Assembly: GCA_036522155.1 (NCBI GenBank)
Contig: DATDGI010000119.1
Coordinates: 1 to 27,182 of the forward strand
From: UBA9676 sp036522155
GTDB lineage: Bacteria > Actinomycetota > Actinomycetes > Streptosporangiales > Streptosporangiaceae
Direction: 5' to 3'
Length of the DNA stretch: 27,182 nt
The notes beneath the pieces were generated by a model that was not told the origin of the DNA, searched no databases, and saw only the letters and a list, made by a program, of their open reading frames with translations. This document shows, piece after piece, positions 21,547-27,182 of the stretch. A program made the position numbers and the translations under genes. Each line of letters opens with the position of its first letter. The first letter of the stretch is position 1.

Positions 21547-23316
21547 TCACAGATACTGGCCGGTGTTGGCGACGGTGTCGATCGACCGGCCCGCCTCGGT
21601 CCCGTGCTTGCCGGAGACCAGGGTCCGGATGTAGACGATCCGCTCGCCCTTCTTGCCGGAGATCCGCGCCCAGTCGTCCGGGTTGGTGGTGTTCGGCAGG
21701 TCCTCGTTCTCGCTGAACTCGTCCACGCAGGCGGCCAGCAGGTGGGCGATCCGCAGCCCCTTGTGGCCGGTCTCAAGGAACTCCTTGATCGCCATCTTCT
21801 TGGCCCGGTCCACGATGTTCTGGATCATGGCGCCGGAGTTGAAGTCCTTGAAGTACAGGACCTCCTTGTCGCCGTTGGCGTAGGTGACCTCCAGGAACCG
21901 GTTCTCCTCGGTCTCGCTGTACATCCGCTCGACCGCGCGCTGGATCATCGCCTCGACCGTGGCCGCGGCCGAATCGCCGTGCTCGGCCATGTCGTCCGGG
22001 TGCAGCGGCAGGTTCGCCAGCACGTACTTGGAGAAGATGTCCCTGGCCGCCTCGGCGTCCGGCCGCTCGATCTTGATCTTGACGTCCAGCCTGCCCGGGC
22101 GCAGGATCGCCGGGTCGATCATGTCCTCCCGGTTGGAGGCGCCGATCACGATCACGTTCTCCAGGCCCTCGACGCCGTCGATCTCACTGAGCAGCTGGGG
22201 CACGATCGTGTTCTCGACGTCGCTGGAAACCCCCGAGCCGCGGGTTCGGAAGATCGAGTCCATCTCGTCGAAGAACACGATCACCGGCATGCCCTCGCTG
22301 GCCTTCTCCCTGGCCCGCTGGAAGACGAGCCGGATGTGCCGCTCGGTCTCGCCGACGTACTTGTTGAGCAGCTCGGGGCCCTTGATGTTGAGGAAGAAGC
22401 TCTTGCCCTCGCGCTCCTGCTCGGCGGTGCGGGCGGCGACCTTCTTGGCCAGCGAGTTGGCGACCGCCTTGGCGATCAGGGTCTTGCCGCAGCCGGGCGG
22501 GCCGTAGAGCAGGACGCCCTTGGGCGGGCGCAGCTGGTGCTCCTTGAACAGGTCGGCGTGCAGGTAGGGCAGCTCGATGGCGTCCCGGATCTGCTCGATC
22601 TGGGCCGCCAGCCCGCCGATCTCGTCGTAGGTGATGTCCGGCACTTCTTCCAGGATGAGTTCCTCGACCTCGGCCTTGGGGATCCGCTCGTAGACGTAGC
22701 CGGACCGGGGCTCGAGCAGCAGCGAGTCCCCGCCGCGCAAGGGCATCTGCCGCAGCGGCTCGGCCAGCCGGGCCACCCGCTCCTCGTCCGCGTGCGAGAT
22801 GACCAGCGCCCGGTCGCCGCCCTCCAGGATTTCCTTGAGCATGACGACCTCGCCGATCGTCTCGTAGCCCTGGGCGATGACCACGTTCAGTGCCTCGTTG
22901 AGCACCACTTCCTGGCCGGGCCGCAGGGTGTCGAGGTCAACCGCGGGGCTGACGCTGACCCGCATCTTGCGGCCGCCGGTGAACACGTCGGCGGTGCCGT
23001 CCTCGCAGGCGCCGAGGAACACGCCGAAGCCGGACGGCGGCTTGGCCAGCCGGTCGACTTCCTCCTTCAGGGCCACGATCTGGTCCCGGGCTTCCCGCAG
23101 GGTGTCGGCGAGGCGCTCGTTCTGCCCGCTCACGGTGGTGAGCCGGGTCTCGGCCTCGCGCAGCCGCTCCTCGATCAGCCGCGCCTGCCGCGGCGAATCG
23201 GCCACCCGGCGGCGCAGGACCGCCACTTCCTCCTCGAGGAAAGAGATCTGCGTGGTGAGGTCTTTGACCTGGTCGTCATGCCGCGCGGAAAGCGAGCCGT
23301 CATCACGAGTGGCCAC
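21547..23316 (-). CDS. mpa: Mpa/ARC, proteasome-associated AAA+ ATPase (589 aa)
   Basis: This hexameric unfoldase recognises Pup and threads substrates into PrcAB. The N-terminal coiled coil (about 15-92) binds Pup. Two OB-like subdomains follow (about 95-225), then the AAA module with Walker A GPPGCGKT at 272-279, Walker B VIVFFDE at 345-351, the Asn of IGASNRED near 395 and RPGRLDVKI at 406-414. The C-terminus ends in GQYL, the penultimate-Tyr motif that docks into the proteasome alpha ring and opens the gate. The GTG at 23316 has a strong AAGGAGG 7 nt upstream. TAGGGT (23352-23357, minus strand) is a candidate -10 box. Confidence 0.97.
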   Translation of the reverse strand: MATRDDGSLSARHDDQVKDLTTQISFLEEEVAVLRRRVADSPRQARLIEERLREAETRLTTVSGQNERLADTLREARDQIVALKEEVDRLAKPPSGFGVFLGACEDGTADVFTGGRKMRVSVSPAVDLDTLRPGQEVVLNEALNVVIAQGYETIGEVVMLKEILEGGDRALVISHADEERVARLAEPLRQMPLRGGDSLLLEPRSGYVYERIPKAEVEELILEEVPDITYDEIGGLAAQIEQIRDAIELPYLHADLFKEHQLRPPKGVLLYGPPGCGKTLIAKAVANSLAKKVAARTAEQEREGKSFFLNIKGPELLNKYVGETERHIRLVFQRAREKASEGMPVIVFFDEMDSIFRTRGSGVSSDVENTIVPQLLSEIDGVEGLENVIVIGASNREDMIDPAILRPGRLDVKIKIERPDAEAARDIFSKYVLANLPLHPDDMAEHGDSAAATVEAMIQRAVERMYSETEENRFLEVTYANGDKEVLYFKDFNSGAMIQNIVDRAKKMAIKEFLETGHKGLRIAHLLAACVDEFSENEDLPNTTNPDDWARISGKKGERIVYIRTLVSGKHGTEAGRSIDTVANTGQYL

Positions 23317-23413
23317 GCCCCCACCTCCTTTCGAAAGCAGGTCTCACCTAGACCCTACCTACCCGCAGGCCGCTCGTAACCTGGGCAGGTAGGCCGGCCG
23401 GGATTTCCGGCGG

Positions 23414-24268
23414 TCAGGAGCCTTCGCGGGCTCCCTTGGCCGGCCGGCGCTGCCGCGGTGGCGGCGTGGTCCCCGGGGCCAGCCGCCGGGCGGTCAGCAG
23501 GAAGCCGGTGTGGCCGACCATCCGGTGCCCGGGGCGGACCGCGAGCCCGTCCACGTGCCAGGCCCGGGTCAGCGACTCCCAGGCCGCGGGCTCGTCGAAG
23601 CTGCCCTGCTCCCTGAGCGTCTCCACGGTCCGCGACAGCTGGGTGACGGTGGCCACGTAGCAGCAGATCACGCCGCCGGGCAGCAGCGCGCCCGCGGCGG
23701 TCCCGACGTACTCCCAGGGCGCGACCAGGTCCAGCACCACCCGGTCGAACGGCTCATCCGGCTGGGCCAGGCTGGCCAGGTCGGCCACGTGCAGCTGCCA
23801 GGCCGGGTGCGGGCCGCCGAAGAACCGCTCGACGTTGCCCCGGGCGATCTCGGCGAAGTCAGGCCGGCGCTCGTAGGAGACCAGCCGCCCATCCGCGCCG
23901 ACCGCCCGCAGCAGCCAGCAGGACAGCGCCCCCGAGCCGGCCCCGGCTTCCAGCACCCGGGCCCCGGGGAAGATGTCGGCCATGGCCACGATCTGGGCCG
24001 CGTCCTTGGGATAGACGACCGCAGCGCCGCGCGGGGTGGCCAGGGTGAAGTCGGCCAGCAGCGGCCGCAGCGCTACGTACGGGGTGCCGCCGGAGGAGCG
24101 CACCACGCTGCCCTCCGGGCTGCCGATCAGGTCGTCGTGGGCCAGCGACCCCCGGTGGGTGTGGAAGACCTTGCCCGGCTGGAGGACGACCAGGTGCTGG
24201 CGGCCCTTGGGATCGGTGAGCTGGATCTGGTCACCAGCCTGGAACGGGCCGCGGCGCTGTCGGATCAC
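23414..24268 (-). CDS. trmI: TrmI, tRNA (adenine-58-N1) methyltransferase (284 aa)
   Basis: TrmI makes m1A58 in the T-loop of tRNA using SAM. An N-terminal beta domain (about 1-70, GPFQAGDQIQLTD, GKVFHTHRGSLAHDDLIG) precedes a Rossmann methyltransferase. The SAM motif is LEAGAGSGALS at 106-116 with acidic Glu133 in SYERRPDF. FDRVVLDLVAPWE supplies the catalytic Asp region. M. tuberculosis has trmI near mpa as well. The GTG at 24268 is preceded by TACTCT and 7 nt, so it is probably leaderless. A longer ATG start at 24313 would run through the 27-bp tandem repeats and is rejected. Confidence 0.92.
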   Translation of the reverse strand: MIRQRRGPFQAGDQIQLTDPKGRQHLVVLQPGKVFHTHRGSLAHDDLIGSPEGSVVRSSGGTPYVALRPLLADFTLATPRGAAVVYPKDAAQIVAMADIFPGARVLEAGAGSGALSCWLLRAVGADGRLVSYERRPDFAEIARGNVERFFGGPHPAWQLHVADLASLAQPDEPFDRVVLDLVAPWEYVGTAAGALLPGGVICCYVATVTQLSRTVETLREQGSFDEPAAWESLTRAWHVDGLAVRPGHRMVGHTGFLLTARRLAPGTTPPPRQRRPAKGAREGS

Positions 24269-24274
24269 GCCGCA

Positions 24275-24360
24275 CAGAGTAGCCGCGGAGCGGCCAGCAG
24301 GCAGAGTAGCCACGGAGCGGCCAGCAGGCAGAGCAGCCGCGGAGCGGCCAGCAGGCAGAG
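24275..24360. repeat. 27-bp tandem repeat, three full units plus a partial fourth, at the trmI promoter
   Basis: Units lie at 24275-24301, 24302-24328 and 24329-24355, with the fourth starting CAGAG at 24356. Units 1 and 2 differ by one base (GCCGCGG vs GCCACGG) and unit 3 by one (CAGAGTA vs CAGAGCA). Each contains GCCGC-GGA-GCGGC, an inverted repeat broken in unit 2. On the minus strand each carries TACTCT (TGCTCT in unit 3); the copy in unit 1 is the predicted trmI -10 box. They fill nearly all of the 99-bp gap to the M50 gene stop. Confidence 0.9.
24276..24281 (-). promoter_or_regulatory. Putative -10 box (TACTCT) for leaderless trmI mRNA
   Basis: TACTCT on the minus strand ends 7 nt before the GTG at 24268. 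The hexamer lies inside the first 27-bp repeat and is copied in the second. Confidence 0.5.
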
Positions 24361-24367
24361 CCGCGAG

Positions 24368-25504
24368 TTACGCCCCGGCGAACGCATGGTCGAGATCGGC
24401 GGCCGTAAGCACGCCGTAGACCTGCCCGGACGGCTCCACCAGCAGGTACTCGGAGGCCGGGGTGCGCCGCACGGCCTCGATCAGCTCCATCCCGGACAGG
24501 TCGGCGGACAGGATGAGGCCGGGGTCGATGGTGCGCGCCAGCGACCCCGCGTCGATCCACGGGCGGCGCTGCGGCGGCGTGGCCATGACCGCGGTCTCGT
24601 TCACGATGGCGATCGGCCGGTCCTCGTGGTCGACCACCACCAGGGCCCGGGCCTGGGCGGCGTCCGCCCGCCGGATCGCCTCGGCCAGCGGCAGGTTGGC
24701 CGGGATCGCGATGGCCCGCCGGGCGAGCGCCCGCGCCTGCAGCCCGGGCAGCCGATCGCGCACCCGGGTGGCGCGCATCGCCTGGGTGGCACCGCTCCAC
24801 ATGAACGCGGCGATGACGACCAGCCAGGCGGCGTCGAACAGCTGGATACTGGTGCCCGCCCGGACGTACAGGGCCAGCGGCACCACCAGCACCAGCACCG
24901 CGAGCACCCGGCCCGCCCAGGCCGCCGCCACCGTCGCCTGACTGGGGCGGCCGGTGATCTTCCACACCCCGGCCCGCAGCATCCGGCCGCCGTCCAGCGG
25001 CAGGCCCGGGAGCAGGTTGAAGAGGCCGACCAGCAGGTTCGCCACCACCAGCTGGCCGATCAGGACGCCGGGCACGCCGCTGTGGACGGCCCGCCACAGC
25101 AGATAGCCGCCGCCCGCCAGGGCCAGCGAGAGGGCTGGCCCGGCCCCGGAGACCGCCAGCTCCTGGCCCGGGCTCGGGGGCTCGCGCTCGATCTCGGAGA
25201 AACCGCCGAGCGGGTAGAGCAGGATCCGGCGCACCGGCAGGCCGAACGCCCGGGCGACCAGTGAGTGGCTGAGCTCGTGCACCAGCACCGATGCGTACAG
25301 CAGCACCACGAAGGCGGCGGCGACCGGGTACCGCAGGTTGCCGGGAACCGACTGGGCCAGGCCGCGGGCGTACAGGAACACGAACAGGCCCGCGACCAGG
25401 AACCAGTAGGGCGAGATGAACACCGGGATCCCGAACGGGCGCGCGATCCTCACCCCCGGGCTCGGGTCCCTCGGCCCAGCGGTACCCGGTGCATTGCCTG
25501 CCAC
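24368..25504 (-). CDS. M50 site-2-type intramembrane protease with CBS domains, Rip3-like (378 aa)
   Basis: The zinc motif HELSH is at 76-80 on a membrane helix, and the second ligand motif NLLPGLPLDGGR at 163-174 holds Asp171. Five to six hydrophobic segments span about 25-230. Two CBS-like halves follow (about 245-378). This is the Rip3/SpoIVFB-like class of site-2 protease, which cleaves membrane-bound substrates such as anti-sigma factors; the substrate is unknown. I chose the GTG at 25504 because TAGCAT plus 7 nt precedes it, a leaderless start. A longer ATG at 25552 would put this promoter inside the gene. It is divergent from the RecB-like gene. Confidence 0.9.
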   Translation of the reverse strand: MAGNAPGTAGPRDPSPGVRIARPFGIPVFISPYWFLVAGLFVFLYARGLAQSVPGNLRYPVAAAFVVLLYASVLVHELSHSLVARAFGLPVRRILLYPLGGFSEIEREPPSPGQELAVSGAGPALSLALAGGGYLLWRAVHSGVPGVLIGQLVVANLLVGLFNLLPGLPLDGGRMLRAGVWKITGRPSQATVAAAWAGRVLAVLVLVVPLALYVRAGTSIQLFDAAWLVVIAAFMWSGATQAMRATRVRDRLPGLQARALARRAIAIPANLPLAEAIRRADAAQARALVVVDHEDRPIAIVNETAVMATPPQRRPWIDAGSLARTIDPGLILSADLSGMELIEAVRRTPASEYLLVEPSGQVYGVLTAADLDHAFAGA

Positions 25505-25511
25505 GCCCCCG

Positions 25512-25517
25512 ATGCTA
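25512..25517 (-). promoter_or_regulatory. Putative -10 box (TAGCAT) for leaderless M50 protease mRNA
   Basis: On the minus strand TAGCAT-CGGGGGC-GTG fits the TANNNT-N7-start pattern; no ribosome site is present. Confidence 0.5.
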
Positions 25518-25606
25518 CGTCCTGGCCCGGGCCGGGCGTACTGTCCCGGCACCGGCGCTCACGCGGCGCGCCGGGGAAATCACGGCCAAGTGTCGTAGCC
25601 GTCCCC

Positions 25607-25612
25607 TACCCT
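25607..25612 (+). promoter_or_regulatory. Putative -10 box (TACCCT) for leaderless RecB-like nuclease mRNA
   Basis: TACCCT-CCGAGGC-ATG fits the leaderless pattern, using the same hexamer as the DUF3866 gene. Confidence 0.55.
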
Positions 25613-25619
25613 CCGAGGC

Positions 25620-26534
<915 letters not shown>

Positions 26535-26548
26535 CGTCAGGAGAACGC

Positions 26549-27151
26549 GTGACTACCGAAGGCGTGCCGCGCACCGGCACCGCCGTTGTGCATGTCCTGC
26601 ACGAGGGTTATGCCCGCGAGGAAGACGGCGGTGACCGGGTCACCAGCACCGTCACCCTGATCACCGACGCGGGCCGGGTGATCGTGGTGGACCCGGGGAT
26701 GGTGGCCGACACCGGCCGGCTGCTGGCCGCGCTGGCCGCGGCCGGGCCGGCCCCCGGTGACGTGACCGACGTGGTGTTCAGCCATCACCATCCCGACCAC
26801 ACCGTGAACGCGGCGCTGTTCCCGGCCGCCCGGGTGCACGACTACTGGGCCACCTACCAGGGCGATGTGTGGATCGGCCGGGAGCCAGGGGATCTCGCGC
26901 TCACCCCGTCGGTGTGGCTGGTGCCGGCGCCCGGCCATACCGGGGAGGACATCGCCACCCTGGCGGCGACCGCCGACGGCGTGTACGCGTGCACCCACGC
27001 CTGGTGGGGCGCGGCCGGGCCAGCCGAGGATCCGCTGGCCACGGACCCGGTGGCCCTCCACGCCAGCCGGGCCCGGCTGCTCGCGGTGGCCAGCGTGATC
27101 GTGCCCGGGCACGGGCCCGCGTTCCGGCCCGGGCCGACCACCCCGCGCTGA
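26549..27151 (+). CDS. MBL-fold metallo-hydrolase, MBLAC1-like (200 aa)
   Basis: The HxHxDH metal motif is at 79-84 (SHHHPDHT), with His130 in PAPGHTGED and His188 in PGHGP completing likely ligands. VTLITDAGRVIVVDPG at the front is the usual first strand. The compact length resembles MBLAC1-like proteins; the substrate is unknown (thioesters, lactones and nucleic acids are all possible in the superfamily). The GTG at 26549 has AGGAG about 5 nt upstream. It sits 14 nt after the nuclease and is probably co-transcribed. Confidence 0.88.
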   Translation: MTTEGVPRTGTAVVHVLHEGYAREEDGGDRVTSTVTLITDAGRVIVVDPGMVADTGRLLAALAAAGPAPGDVTDVVFSHHHPDHTVNAALFPAARVHDYWATYQGDVWIGREPGDLALTPSVWLVPAPGHTGEDIATLAATADGVYACTHAWWGAAGPAEDPLATDPVALHASRARLLAVASVIVPGHGPAFRPGPTTPR

Positions 27152-27164
27152 GGATCCGGCTGGC

Positions 27165-27182
27165 TCAGGCCGTCTCCCCCTT
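27165..27182 (-). CDS. Possible 3' end of a minus-strand gene cut by the window edge
   Basis: On the minus strand the final bases read Lys-Gly-Glu-Thr-Ala-stop, with the stop 13 nt from the MBL stop. A convergent gene here would fit the compact layout, but five codons cannot establish it. Confidence 0.2.
   Translation of the reverse strand, partial: KGETA

Noticed and set aside
21433..23379. Long plus-strand open frame (648 codons) opposite mpa
   Set aside because: Composition is low-complexity Leu/Val/Asp/Gly without a recognisable domain; mpa on the other strand has all AAA+ motifs.
24275..24360. CRISPR array
   Set aside because: The 27-bp units are directly adjacent without spacers, and no cas genes are present. 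The RecB-like nuclease is the usual actinobacterial stand-alone form, not Cas4.

Overview
The window looks like the chromosome of a high-GC actinomycete. It carries the full Pup-proteasome locus (mpa/arc, dop, pup, prcB, prcA, pafA, pafB, pafC). Around it is the neighbourhood usual for actinobacteria: helY-tatC-tatA on one side and trmI plus a RecB-like nuclease on the other. GC content is very high throughout, GTG starts are common, and many genes have a TANNNT -10 box 6-7 nt before the start codon with no Shine-Dalgarno, i.e. leaderless transcripts. I cannot name genus or species. The order helY-tatC-tatA-pafC-pafB-pafA...prcA-prcB-pup-dop-mpa-trmI matches Mycobacterium tuberculosis, but the accessory genes (M50 protease, FKBP lipoprotein, DUF3866) suggest a non-mycobacterial actinomycete.

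Layout. 1-743 (+): 3' end of a DUF222/HNH-type protein. 744-3857 (-): a PPOX/F420-type oxidoreductase and the HelY/Ski2-like helicase. 4040-4549 (+): secreted NlpC/P60 hydrolase. 4546-7703 (-): tatC, tatA, pafC, pafB. 7769-9330 (+): DUF3866 protein and a translationally coupled Nudix hydrolase. 9327-11708 (-): double-FKBP lipoprotein and pafA. 11748-16671 (-): a tightly packed five-gene catabolic operon (M24/creatinase-like protein, E1 alpha, a stand-alone 77-aa lipoyl protein, E1 beta, aldehyde dehydrogenase). 16809-17994 (+): a divergent XRE-cupin regulator and a DUF1707/LiaF-like protein. 17991-25504 (-): prcA, prcB, pup, dop, mpa, trmI and an M50 site-2-type protease. 25620-27151 (+): RecB-like PD-(D/E)XK nuclease and an MBL-fold hydrolase. 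A few codons of a possible minus-strand gene lie at the right edge.

How it works together. PafA ligates Pup to target proteins. Dop deamidates Pup-GGQ to GGE and depupylates. Mpa/ARC (C-terminal GQYL) feeds pupylated substrates to the PrcAB core. PafB and PafC are WYL-domain transcription factors of the DNA-damage response. TatA/TatC, the M50 protease, NlpC/P60 and the FKBP lipoprotein belong to the envelope.

The most unusual part is the 11.7-17.5 kb interval that separates prcA from pafA. It is an uncharacterised catabolic operon with E1 alpha/beta and a free lipoyl carrier but no E2 or E3. Its M24-family protein has Cys in place of one metal-ligand Asp. Its near-consensus promoter (TTGACA-N17-TTTAAT) overlaps a direct repeat spaced exactly 21 bp, the likely operator of the adjacent XRE-cupin regulator. 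pafA follows this operon after only 39 nt and could receive read-through from it. Other notable features are 27-bp tandem repeats that multiply the trmI -10 region, a helically phased ATTAC/GTAAT operator-like array before nlpC, and convergent genes that all share or abut stop codons. No stretch longer than 300 bases lacks a gene.
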